Source of the DNA: JAXHTH01 sp034211115 | Lineage (GTDB): Bacteria > Planctomycetota > Phycisphaerae > Phycisphaerales > SM1A02 | DNA length: 42,448 nucleotides | Direction of reading: 5' to 3' | Assembly: GCA_034211115.1 (NCBI GenBank) | Contig: JAXHTH010000167.1 | Span: 1 to 42,448, forward strand | Part shown: in pieces, positions 15,636-23,687 of the stretch | How the letters are laid out: each line of letters opens with the position of its first letter | Numbering within the stretch: position 1 is the first letter of the stretch | The notes under the pieces: model-generated | What the model was told of the DNA's origin: nothing | The model's input: the letters and a program-made list of their open reading frames with translations, nothing else | Databases searched by the model: none | Program-made: the position numbers and the translations under genes

Positions 15636-18014
15636 CTCCTCCACGCTGACGGCAACGGATGCACCGGCCATCACTTCCGGGGGACACTTGCCGTTCTCGT
15701 TCCAGAGATCGTACATCTCCTGCCCCTTGGTGTTCGTGAAGTTCTCATCGCGCAGGAACTCGACGAACTCCTTGCTCGTGCTCTGGTAATACAGCGTGAC
15801 CTCCGCGGTCGCGGCCGCCGGCGGAATGTCGTAGAACCGGTCGTCCCAGTACTGGCCGTCGGTGTAGGCGTAGTCGACCGGCGCGCCGCCGAAGTCGGCG
15901 TAGGCGGCGTTCGTGAAGCCGCGGGGCGGGATGCGGTTGTCCTTGAAGATCTTGTTGTTCGCCACGAAGTGGAAGGACGGCCCGGGCTCGACGCCGAACA
16001 GCGGCGCGATCGTCTCGTCCATCCCCGGCTTCACCTCGTACACCACGATCTCCTCGTCGTGCGTGAGCACGCCGGTATCGAAGTCGTACGCGCCGGACTC
16101 GGAGACGAGCTGCATGTCCGCATCGTAGAACTTCACGTTGATCCACATGCGCCGGCCCTCGGGGTAGCCGGTGGGGAGCTTGTGGCCGGTGTTGTTGGTG
16201 ATGGTGATTCTCAGGTCCGACTCTTCCTGGGCCGCGTCCAGTTCGGCGGCGTTCTGGAGCATGTAGCGCGCCCGCTCGACCGCGGCCAGGATCGCCGCCT
16301 CATCGACCTCGTCCGGATACAGGAGGGGCAGGAGCGAAAGCAACCAGGTGTTCCCGCCCGTCATGTCGTGCAGCGGCAGGTCGTCGCGCACGGGCGGGTC
16401 GCCGTAGTTGCAGCCCTGGCCGGTCACATCGCGCATGTGACAGTCCTGGCAGGAGCCGACATAGTCGAGGTTCCCGCCGAACTGCGGCGCGTAAACACCC
16501 TCCGGCGTGTTGTAATCGCTGTAATACCACTCGCTGTAGGTGCGCTCGACCGGCGCGAGGGCGTGGGAGGAGAAGTCATCGGCCGGGGAATCGAACTCGT
16601 TGGGGATGTAGTTGCCCTGCCCGTCCTTCTCGAGGGCGGTGTTGCTCACATCGTGGCACGTCCCGCACAGGGCCGCCTCGCGATGGAAGGGCGAGACGAG
16701 CACGGGATGCCCGGTGTCGGCGTTCGTGAACGGGCCGCGCCGCGCGCCGGTGGGATCGATCGTCCCCATCCCGTTGGCGAACTCGCTGGCGGGGAGGCGC
16801 AGCGCGGCGAGTATCGCCTCGTCCTCCGGCGGATTCTCGCCCGGGTCGTAGATCGGATCCACGAGCCGGTGGCAGTAGTCGCAGGCCACGCCGCTCATGT
16901 CCGTGGGGAGCATCTGGCTGCCGTCCGTGGGCACGGAGCGCCCCTGCAGCCAGCCGCGCGGGATGTGGCAGCGCAGGCAGAGATCGCCCGAGTCCGGCGC
17001 ATCCTGATTGGAGATCACCATCAGCGCCTCGAAGAGCAGATCGCGTGAGGCCTGGGCCATCATGCTCCCCTGCCAGTTGAAGTACGGCTCGACGTCGGCG
17101 TCGTAGTTGCCGTGGCACACCTCGCACGCCTCGGGCGGGTTGAGAATGCCCGCTTCCAGCGGCTGGCTGCCCGGCTGATCGAAGTCGCGCAGCGTGGTGG
17201 GAATGACCCCGCCGGGCGGCGACTCGATCGTGAACGCGCCGTCGCTGTCGTCGTAGGCCGAGTTGAAGGCGTTGTCGATCGCCTCGATGCGCAGGATCGC
17301 CTGCGTGGTCGGGCGGTTGGCGGGGAACCAGGTGTATTCGCCGGTGTTGGACAGCCCCAGCGCTTCGGGGAAGAACGTGACGCCGTTGTCATCGGACAGG
17401 TAGATGTTGATGGTTGCGATGCCGCTCTCATCGCCGGCGATCCACTGCACCGTCGTGGCGGCGTTGCCCACGAGCACCTCGCCGCCGTCGGGGGAGATGA
17501 CCGTCACGTCCGGCGGGGTTTCGTCGCCGCCGGAACTCGGCACGAGAGACTCCTGGATCTCGCTGACCTCGACATCGGAGACGTTCCCGACGTTGCCCGG
17601 GGTCAGGCCCGGGAAGGTCGGGGTGTTCGAGAAGTTCGCCGTGTCGGTGACCTCGATGAGCGTGCTGAAGCTGTCGCCATCCGCATCCTGATTCTCGATC
17701 GCCGCCACCGCCTGTCGGCGACCGTCGGGGTTGTTCGGATAGTCCGGCAGCGTCGCCTCGAGGAGGGAGCCGTAGGGATTGCGCTGGCCGCCGCCCGTGA
17801 AGCTGTAATGGCACACGCCGCAGTGATCCGGCTGGCTGGGGACGGTGAAGATCACGGTTCCCACCGCGTCCGGGTACACCTCGAAGAAGGCATCCTTGAG
17901 ATTGGACTTGGCCAGCGCGGTGCCCGCGCAAAGGCTGGCGAGCGGGATCGACAGGGCAAGTGCCGCCGCGCTCGCGCGGTCAGCGGGGATGGACAATCGT
18001 CGAGTCCGTCTCAT
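15477..18014 (-). CDS. Exported hexaheme c-type cytochrome with C-terminal dockerin-like tag
   Basis: 845 residues. A signal peptide (MRRTRRL then a hydrophobic stretch ending ALAK) directs export. Six CxxCH heme motifs are present (CGVCH, CEVCH, CLRCH, CDYCH, CGTCH, CQDCH). Between the first and second lies an Ig/fibronectin-like segment (~150-260). The C-terminus is a 52-residue tag with two loops, DFDGDGDVDTADLL and DIDGDGDTDTADLL, the same kind found on two other secreted proteins here. ATG 18014 has a strong AGGGAG site. A longer in-frame opening to 18317 has no coding character. The function may be extracellular electron transfer or redox catalysis on a large substrate; none is proven. 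Confidence 0.9.
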   Translation of the reverse strand: MRRTRRLSIPADRASAAALALSIPLASLCAGTALAKSNLKDAFFEVYPDAVGTVIFTVPSQPDHCGVCHYSFTGGGQRNPYGSLLEATLPDYPNNPDGRRQAVAAIENQDADGDSFSTLIEVTDTANFSNTPTFPGLTPGNVGNVSDVEVSEIQESLVPSSGGDETPPDVTVISPDGGEVLVGNAATTVQWIAGDESGIATINIYLSDDNGVTFFPEALGLSNTGEYTWFPANRPTTQAILRIEAIDNAFNSAYDDSDGAFTIESPPGGVIPTTLRDFDQPGSQPLEAGILNPPEACEVCHGNYDADVEPYFNWQGSMMAQASRDLLFEALMVISNQDAPDSGDLCLRCHIPRGWLQGRSVPTDGSQMLPTDMSGVACDYCHRLVDPIYDPGENPPEDEAILAALRLPASEFANGMGTIDPTGARRGPFTNADTGHPVLVSPFHREAALCGTCHDVSNTALEKDGQGNYIPNEFDSPADDFSSHALAPVERTYSEWYYSDYNTPEGVYAPQFGGNLDYVGSCQDCHMRDVTGQGCNYGDPPVRDDLPLHDMTGGNTWLLSLLPLLYPDEVDEAAILAAVERARYMLQNAAELDAAQEESDLRITITNNTGHKLPTGYPEGRRMWINVKFYDADMQLVSESGAYDFDTGVLTHDEEIVVYEVKPGMDETIAPLFGVEPGPSFHFVANNKIFKDNRIPPRGFTNAAYADFGGAPVDYAYTDGQYWDDRFYDIPPAAATAEVTLYYQSTSKEFVEFLRDENFTNTKGQEMYDLWNENGKCPPEVMAGASVAVSVEECPADFDGDGDVDTADLLFLLGAWGTGDGDIDGDGDTDTADLLALLGAWGECP

Positions 18015-18548
18015 GGTGATATCTCCCTGCCCCCGCTCGTTCGGGCCGGTCGGACACTCCACAGATGATGTGCGGGTCCCCGCGTCTCCAGATACGCGCC
18101 TTCGTCTCTCGCCCGGTCCGTTCGCTCGAAGGGGAGGCCGGCTTCGGTCATGGGCGTGCCGGTTTCCGTCCGCGGCGGTCTTCGGAAAACCCCGCGAACG
18201 GCGAGCTTTTAGACCTTTCCATCCGAATATACCGCATCTGCCTGATTCCGCCAGCGAATTCCCGAGCGTCAGGCCGGAATCGCCCCGACGGCCCCGGGGG
18301 AACCGCGGCACCTTCATTCACCTGCGCGACCATGCCGCCCCGGTTCAGGACCCGCCCTTTCCGGTGCCGCCGGGGGCGAGCCATCGCGAATCCGGTCTCG
18401 GGCAGCGGCCCGTCGTCCCGGCCGTGCCGCGCAGCGGGCGCGATCGCATGCGTGATTCGACACGTCTCAAGTCATCTATATGTACACTGCGCGCCGTTGG
18501 TCTCTTCTCCTCCGCCTGCCACCCCCCTCTCTGTGAAAGGACAGAACC
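18015..18548. other. Divergent intergenic region, no gene seen
   Basis: 534 bp between the leftward cytochrome gene and the rightward DUF378 gene. Overlapping frames here lack motifs and ribosome-binding sites. On the minus strand a -10-like TATATT lies at 18226-18231 without a clear -35, possibly serving the cytochrome gene with a ~200-base leader. On the plus strand a ribosome-binding site AAAGGA precedes the ATG at 18549. Confidence 0.5.
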
Positions 18549-18779
18549 ATGAAGGTGCTGGACGTCATCGCGGCGGTGCTCCTCGTCATCGGCGGGCTCA
18601 ACTGGGGCCTCGTGGGAGCGCTGAAGTTCGACCTCGTCGCGTGGATCTTCGGCAGTGACACCGCCGTCGTGGCCCGGATCATCTACTGTCTCGTCGGCGT
18701 GGCCGCCCTCTACCAGATCGTCTCGCTCAGGATGATCCAGAAGCGTTGGGGCGTGCGCGCGACGCCGGCCGCGGCGTGA
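18549..18779 (+). CDS. DUF378 small membrane protein
   Basis: 76 residues with two hydrophobic segments. The start LDVIAAVLLVIGGLNWGLVG is the hallmark of DUF378 (YuzA-like), and IIYCLVGVAALYQI completes the second helix. The length is normal for the family. The biochemical role is unknown. The ATG at 18549 follows AAAGGACAGAACC. It stands alone between a cytochrome gene and a membrane-protein pair, and a strong hairpin follows it. Confidence 0.92.
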   Translation: MKVLDVIAAVLLVIGGLNWGLVGALKFDLVAWIFGSDTAVVARIIYCLVGVAALYQIVSLRMIQKRWGVRATPAAA

Positions 18780-18803
18780 CTGGGCGCTGACAGCGGGCGG
18801 CTT

Positions 18804-18822
18804 GGCGCCGGACACCGGCGCC
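18804..18822 (+). terminator. GC-rich hairpin after the DUF378 gene
   Basis: A perfect 8-bp stem GGCGCCGG / CCGGCGCC with a 3-base loop, 25 bp past the stop. No T-tract follows, so termination by this hairpin alone is uncertain. Confidence 0.4.
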
Positions 18823-18967
18823 TCACCCGTCTCGGGTCCGCGCCGCGCCCTCGAGGTGCGCGTTCCATCGCAGGAGGGAAGCGGGACCGGGCGGCCGGGG
18901 CTATGGTACGGCCGTCGGATCCCGCCGGTGCGCGCCGCCCCGCATGCCGGCGACGGGAGGTTGGTGC

Positions 18968-19423
18968 ATGAACGCCGAACCGCGCCGAACCCGAGCCGCC
19001 CCGCGCCGGGCCCGAGTCGTCCTGATCCTCGCCGGCGCGTACAATCTCGCCTGGGGCGGCGCGGTGATCATCGCGCCGAACGCGGGGTTCGCGCTGATGG
19101 ACCTCGATCCGCCGACGTACCCGCAGATCTGGCAGTGCCTGGGGATGGTGGTCGGCGTGTACGGCGTGGGGTATCTCATCGCCGCCTCCGACCCGTGGCG
19201 GCACTGGCCGATCGTCCTCGTGGGCCTGCTCGGGAAGATCTTCGGGCCCATCGGGTTTGTCTATTACGCCGCGATCGGCCAATTCCCCTGGTCCTTCGGC
19301 TGGACGATCATCACCAACGACCTGCTCTGGTGGCCGTGGTTCGTCGCGATACTGCTCGGCGCGAGGCGCCGGGCTGCCGCGGACGCGGCGAACGCCGATG
19401 ACGCACCAGGGGCCGGTTCGTGA
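18968..19423 (+). CDS. Four-helix integral membrane protein of unknown function
   Basis: 151 residues with about four hydrophobic segments (VVLILAGAYNLAWGGAVII, IWQCLGMVVGVYGVGYLIA, WPIVLVGLLGKIFGPIGFVYY, LLWWPWFVAILLG). Short polar ends point to the membrane interface. The ATG at 18968 follows GGGAGG at proper distance, so it is preferred over an earlier ATG at 18944. Its stop overlaps the start of the next membrane-protein gene (GTGA), so the two are translated together and may form a pair. I do not recognise a specific family with known function. Confidence 0.8.
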   Translation: MNAEPRRTRAAPRRARVVLILAGAYNLAWGGAVIIAPNAGFALMDLDPPTYPQIWQCLGMVVGVYGVGYLIAASDPWRHWPIVLVGLLGKIFGPIGFVYYAAIGQFPWSFGWTIITNDLLWWPWFVAILLGARRRAAADAANADDAPGAGS

Positions 19424-19866
19424 CGCTGAGTTCGTTCATCCTCGTTGTGCACGCCGCGGCCACGCTGATGATGACCGGGCTGATCTGGTTCGTCCAGATC
19501 GTCCACTACCCGCTCTTCGCGATCGTGGGGGCCGATGAATCGGTGCGCTACGGGGAGCGTCACACGCGGCAGACGACGTGGGTGGTCGCGCCGCTGATGT
19601 GCCTCGAGGCGATCGGCGCGGTGCTGATCGCGGTGGCGCCGTTCGTCGACGCGCCGCGCGGACCGGCCTGGATCGGCGTGGCCCTCGTGGCCGTCATCTG
19701 GCTCTCCACGGCCCTGCTCCAGGTCCCCTGTCATCGCCGCCTGTCGCTGGGGTTCGAGATCACCACCATCCGCCGGCTCGTGCTGACGAACTGGGTCCGC
19801 ACCGCGGCGTGGACCGTGCGCAGCATCATCGCGCTGTGGCTGCTCGTCGCCGCCCACTCAGGCTGA
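19420..19866 (+). CDS. Four-helix membrane protein, partner of the preceding gene
   Basis: 148 residues with four predicted helices. The first contains LVVHAAATLMMTGLIWFVQIV, followed by HYPLF, then GERHTRQTTWVVAPLM. A conserved-looking CHRRLSLG loop and NWVRTAAWTVRS precede the last helix. The HYPLF and NWxRT patterns are known to me from conserved hypothetical membrane proteins of mixed bacteria. The start is a GTG sharing bases with the upstream stop. It ends 16 bp before the convergent methyltransferase gene. Confidence 0.82.
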   Translation: MTLSSFILVVHAAATLMMTGLIWFVQIVHYPLFAIVGADESVRYGERHTRQTTWVVAPLMCLEAIGAVLIAVAPFVDAPRGPAWIGVALVAVIWLSTALLQVPCHRRLSLGFEITTIRRLVLTNWVRTAAWTVRSIIALWLLVAAHSG

Positions 19867-19882
19867 AGAGATCGGCACGCCG

Positions 19883-20701
19883 TTATGCCCGGGCTGCGCG
19901 CCGCATCCGAACCACCACCGCGGGCGGGATCTCGATCATGTCGATCCAGCGCAGGCCGTCCGGTTCGACGGCCTCGGCGGGGAAGCCGGGCTCCTCCAGC
20001 CCATCCACCACGAACCCGGCGCGGAAGCCGGCGTTGAGGATCGCGTGCAGCGGCCGGTGGAAGAGGTACTGCGGCTCGGGCTGGCCGATGATGCCCTCGG
20101 TCTTCCTCGCCTGCGGCGTGAGATATGACCAGACCTTGACGCCCTTCCGCGATTGATGTCGGCCGGAATGCTCTTCGGCGAGCTCCACGAACCGCTGCAC
20201 CGCCGCCGAATGAAAGCACGGATGACTGATGGAGAAGACGAAACACCCCTCCGGCTTCAGCAGGGTCGCCAGCGCGCCGAACAGCGGCTCGATGCGCGGC
20301 ATGTCCATGAGCGCCATCGAGCACACCGCGCGATCGAAACGGCCGGCGCCCAGGTACAGCAGCGCCTCCGGATCGGCGGCGTCGAGGACGTGGTACTCGA
20401 CGTCCGCGCCCTCCGCTTCGCCGCGTTCACGGGCGCGCTCGATGAAGGCCGCGCTGTAATCGAAACCGACCACGTTCGCCCCGAGCCGGGCGAGGCGACG
20501 CGCGAGACGGCCGGCGCCGCAGGCGATGTCGAGAATGCAATCGCCTTTCCGCGCCTCGAGCAGGCCCTCCGTCGCCGGCTCGATGAGCACGTCCTGGAAC
20601 GCGTTGCCATCGCCGATCTGGTCGTCCCACCACCGCGCGTTGGCGTCCCAGATGCGGCGGTTCTCCGCGGCGTGCTCGGGAAACTCGGAGGCTGATTCCA
20701 T
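19883..20701 (-). CDS. Class I SAM-dependent methyltransferase
   Basis: About 272 residues from the ATG at 20701. Motif I is ILDIACGAGRLARRLA, followed by the acidic end of strand 2 (VVGFDYSA) and DAADPEALLYL. The substrate is unknown. FSISHPCFHSAAV and the segment before the C-terminus resemble small-molecule methyltransferases of the UbiE/Methyltransf_11 type. An alternative GTG at 20764 would overlap the stop of the octaheme gene (GTGA) and add 21 poorly conserved residues. Either way the gene is the last of the cytochrome b/Rieske/octaheme operon, so a role in quinone or cofactor modification is conceivable but unproven. Confidence 0.85.
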   Translation of the reverse strand: MESASEFPEHAAENRRIWDANARWWDDQIGDGNAFQDVLIEPATEGLLEARKGDCILDIACGAGRLARRLARLGANVVGFDYSAAFIERARERGEAEGADVEYHVLDAADPEALLYLGAGRFDRAVCSMALMDMPRIEPLFGALATLLKPEGCFVFSISHPCFHSAAVQRFVELAEEHSGRHQSRKGVKVWSYLTPQARKTEGIIGQPEPQYLFHRPLHAILNAGFRAGFVVDGLEEPGFPAEAVEPDGLRWIDMIEIPPAVVVRMRRAARA

Positions 20702-20760
20702 GCTGGTGACTCCGTCCGGGTCGAAAATCGGGCCGCGCGGGCCGCGATTGCGCGATGCGC

Positions 20761-23061
20761 TCACTCGTCGCGCCGCCGCAGCGCGCGCTCGATGAGCGCC
20801 TTCACTTCGTAGCCGATGCGACGGCGCGGATCGGCCGCGATCATCTGCTCGGCGACGATGAGCGCCCGTTGCGGATCGCCCCGCCGAAGATAGTGATCGG
20901 CGAGGGCGTGAAGATAGTCGAGGTTGGCCGGTTCGAGTTCGACGGCGCGCCGCAGCGCGGCCTCGGCCCCATCGGGGCGGCCGAGGTACTGCCGGACGAG
21001 GCCGAGGTTGTAGAACACGCGTGCGCGGTCGGGCCAGCCGTCCGCCGCGGTCTGCAGATGCGTCGCCGCCTCCTCGTAGCGCCCCATCTCGGCCAGCAGG
21101 AGGCCGAGCGAATAGGCCGCATCGTACTGCTCGGGATACGCCTCGAGGATTTCGCGCAGCAACTGCTCGGCCTCGTCGTTGCGGCCCTGCCCGCTGTAGA
21201 GCACGGCGAGGTTGGCCTTGGCGGGATAGAACAGGTCATCGATCGCGATCGCCGCCTCGTAGTATTCCGCCGCCTTCTCCGGCTCGCCGAGCCGGGCGTG
21301 AAGATTGCCGAGGTTGTGGGCGGCGAAGGCGAAATCCAGCGAGTAGGACATCACCTGCCTGTACTCGATCAGCGCTTCCTCCAGCTTCGCCTGCTGATAC
21401 GGTTTGAACAGCTCCTCCGGCAGGCCGGCCAACTGGCTCGCCGCCTCGAGCCGCACGGCCCGCACCGGGTCGAACAGCAGCGGCGTGAGCAGTTCGACGA
21501 ACCGCCCGGCGCCCGGCGCGCTGACGCTCCCGGCCGCGGTGTAGCGCACCAGCGCTTCCGGATCGGACAGCGCGCGGTTGAACGCGTCGGTCACCGCGTC
21601 GTCGGTGTACGACCCGAGCAGGCGGAGGGCGGTGGCCCGCGCGATGGCCGGGGCGAGCTCATCGCCCGCAAGCCGTATGAGCCCGTCGCGCGCGTCCGGT
21701 CGGCGGGCCCTGCCCGCGGCGAGGACGGTGCCGTAGTGCGGCTTCCGCGCCCGGCCGTACCACTGCTCGTAATGCTCCATCACCCACGTGTTCGTCTGGT
21801 CGTCGTGACAGGCGAGGCAGGCGTTGGGCGTATCCAGCGCGGCCGTCAGATCCGGCCTCGGCACGCGCAGACTGTGATCGGCCCGCCAGTCGACGATCAT
21901 GTACGGCCGCTCGGGCATGTGACACGTGACGCACAACGCGCCGTCGCTCGGTACGCCGTCGATCTCTTTCTTGTGAAAGTGATGGCGCGGGCTGTCGTAG
22001 ACGTCCGCCCGATGGCAGCGCGTGCAGAGGTCGTTGTCCGGCGCGAGGAGCCGGAGGCTGTGCGCATCGTGGCAGTCGCTGCACCGCACGTCGTTGTGGT
22101 ACATCTTGCTCTGGACGAACGAGCCGTAGACGTAGACCTCATCGAGAATCTGCCCGTCGGCGTGGTAGAGCCCCTCATCGAGCGTGCTGGGAATGATGTT
22201 GTCGAGCAGGTCCGGCCGCGTGTGGTCGTAATCGCCCAGTTCGGTGCGGCGGGCGTGGCAGTTGGCGCAGAGCTCCACCTGCTGCCGCGCCGAGATCCCG
22301 CTCGTGGGGATGACGAGCCGGTACTCCGGCGCCGGCGGGCGGGCCATGGGCGGAAGCTGCGCCCACTGCACGTGATGCGAACCGGGGCCGTGGCACGCTT
22401 CGCAGTTCACGTCGATCTCCGACCACGTCGTCGAGAAGGTCTCCGTGTCGGGGTCGTAGCCCTTGACGAGATTGGTGGAATGGCACTCGGCGCACATGCC
22501 GTTCCAGGTCTGCGCGCTCTTCGTCCAGTGCAGCCAGTCGTCGGGAGGGATGTCCTGATCGGGATAGAGGTTGAACCACGCGCCGCGCTGCGTGTTCCAG
22601 GCGACGGTCAGCGCCTGCATCCGCCCGCCGGGGAAGGGGACGAGATACTGCTGAAGGGGTTCGACGCCGAACGTGTGGGTGATCTCGAACTGATCCGTCC
22701 GGCCGTCCGGACCCGCCGTCTCGACCATGAACCGGTCGCCATCTCGAAAGAAGCGGGCCCGGACGCGTCCGTCGTCGAAGACGGCGTTGTCGAAATCGCC
22801 GAGCACGGTGTGTTCGTTCGCGACGGCCATCGCGCGATCGTGATGCGATCCGCGCCACGACCGGAACGCCTGTTCGTGACACGATCGGCACGATTCGCCC
22901 CCGACGAATGTCGCCGGCGCGGCGGCGGTGGCGGCGCGGCGCTCCGCGCCGCGCATGCCCTGACCGCGGATGAGGTACGCGGGCGGCACGAGGACGATCA
23001 CGAGCAGCGCGAACAGGCCCGCGAGCTTCCATCGCCGCAATGACCGGTCGGCTCCGTTCAC
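20761..23061 (-). CDS. Membrane-anchored octaheme cytochrome c with HEAT and TPR repeats
   Basis: 766 residues. One N-terminal membrane helix (LAGLFALLVIVLVPPAYL) anchors a periplasmic protein. Eight CxxCH motifs are visible (CRSCH, CAECH, CEACH, CANCH, CSDCH, CTRCH, CVTCH, CLACH) in the first ~410 residues, arranged as in cytochrome c554/doubled-CxxCH families. HEAT-like helices (~440-520) and about five TPR repeats (~550-766) follow. It starts at a GTG at 23061 after a GGAT/AAGGG-rich segment. The two genes before it encode Rieske and cytochrome b, so it probably accepts electrons from the Rieske centre in place of a cytochrome c1 and uses its TPR part to bind partners. An enzymatic role such as nitrogen-compound reduction is an alternative. 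Confidence 0.9.
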   Translation of the reverse strand: MNGADRSLRRWKLAGLFALLVIVLVPPAYLIRGQGMRGAERRAATAAAPATFVGGESCRSCHEQAFRSWRGSHHDRAMAVANEHTVLGDFDNAVFDDGRVRARFFRDGDRFMVETAGPDGRTDQFEITHTFGVEPLQQYLVPFPGGRMQALTVAWNTQRGAWFNLYPDQDIPPDDWLHWTKSAQTWNGMCAECHSTNLVKGYDPDTETFSTTWSEIDVNCEACHGPGSHHVQWAQLPPMARPPAPEYRLVIPTSGISARQQVELCANCHARRTELGDYDHTRPDLLDNIIPSTLDEGLYHADGQILDEVYVYGSFVQSKMYHNDVRCSDCHDAHSLRLLAPDNDLCTRCHRADVYDSPRHHFHKKEIDGVPSDGALCVTCHMPERPYMIVDWRADHSLRVPRPDLTAALDTPNACLACHDDQTNTWVMEHYEQWYGRARKPHYGTVLAAGRARRPDARDGLIRLAGDELAPAIARATALRLLGSYTDDAVTDAFNRALSDPEALVRYTAAGSVSAPGAGRFVELLTPLLFDPVRAVRLEAASQLAGLPEELFKPYQQAKLEEALIEYRQVMSYSLDFAFAAHNLGNLHARLGEPEKAAEYYEAAIAIDDLFYPAKANLAVLYSGQGRNDEAEQLLREILEAYPEQYDAAYSLGLLLAEMGRYEEAATHLQTAADGWPDRARVFYNLGLVRQYLGRPDGAEAALRRAVELEPANLDYLHALADHYLRRGDPQRALIVAEQMIAADPRRRIGYEVKALIERALRRRDE

Positions 23062-23137
23062 TCGAGTCGCCCTTCATCCTCGCGGGGCCGACTCCGGCCC
23101 CTGACCACGATTGGAGTTGGGCGGGGTCGGTCTGACA

Positions 23138-23647
23138 TCACGATCGAACCACCTGCGATGCATCGAACGCGTGCCGCCGCACGCTGCGGCTGACATCCAC
23201 CTTGACGATGTCGTTCTCGATGCGAACCTCGTAAAGGTCGAGCGGGCGCGGCGCGGGCGGACTGAGCACCTCGCCCCTGATGTCGAAGGCGGAACTGTGG
23301 CACGGGCAGACGAACCGCTTCTGCGGTGCATCCCAGGGGACGGTGCAACCCAGATGGGTGCATTGGCGCGCGAGGGCGAGGAAGCCGCCGTCCGCCAGCC
23401 GGGCGAGGTAGAAGCGGCCCTCGGGGAATGCGGTCACCGAGTTGGGCCGGAACTGGTCGACCGGCCCGGCCCGCACGATGTCGCGCGCGGCGGCGCGGAT
23501 GCGCCCTCGGCGCGGCCGCAAGAAGTCCGCGGCGACGACGATGTATTCCAGCAGCGCGACAACCCCCAGCGCGGCGATCATCGGCGCAAAGAAGCCGCGG
23601 CGCGAGACGTGATCGTCGCCGCGGTGTTTGTCGTCCTCTCGGGTCAT
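23138..23647 (-). CDS. Rieske [2Fe-2S] protein of a bc-type complex
   Basis: 169 residues. A twin-arginine motif SRRGFF (15-20) precedes a single hydrophobic helix, as in Rieske proteins exported by Tat and kept as membrane anchors. Cluster ligands are C96, H98, C114 and H117 (CTHLGC and CPCHSSAFD), with C101/C116 positioned for the usual disulfide. The following PxPRPLDLYEV completes the fold. It lies 40 bp behind the cytochrome b gene. Together they should take electrons from quinol. Confidence 0.95.
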   Translation of the reverse strand: MTREDDKHRGDDHVSRRGFFAPMIAALGVVALLEYIVVAADFLRPRRGRIRAAARDIVRAGPVDQFRPNSVTAFPEGRFYLARLADGGFLALARQCTHLGCTVPWDAPQKRFVCPCHSSAFDIRGEVLSPPAPRPLDLYEVRIENDIVKVDVSRSVRRHAFDASQVVRS

Positions 23648-23687
23648 TTTACCTCCTCGTCGGTCGGGCTCTTCATCCTAACGTGCC

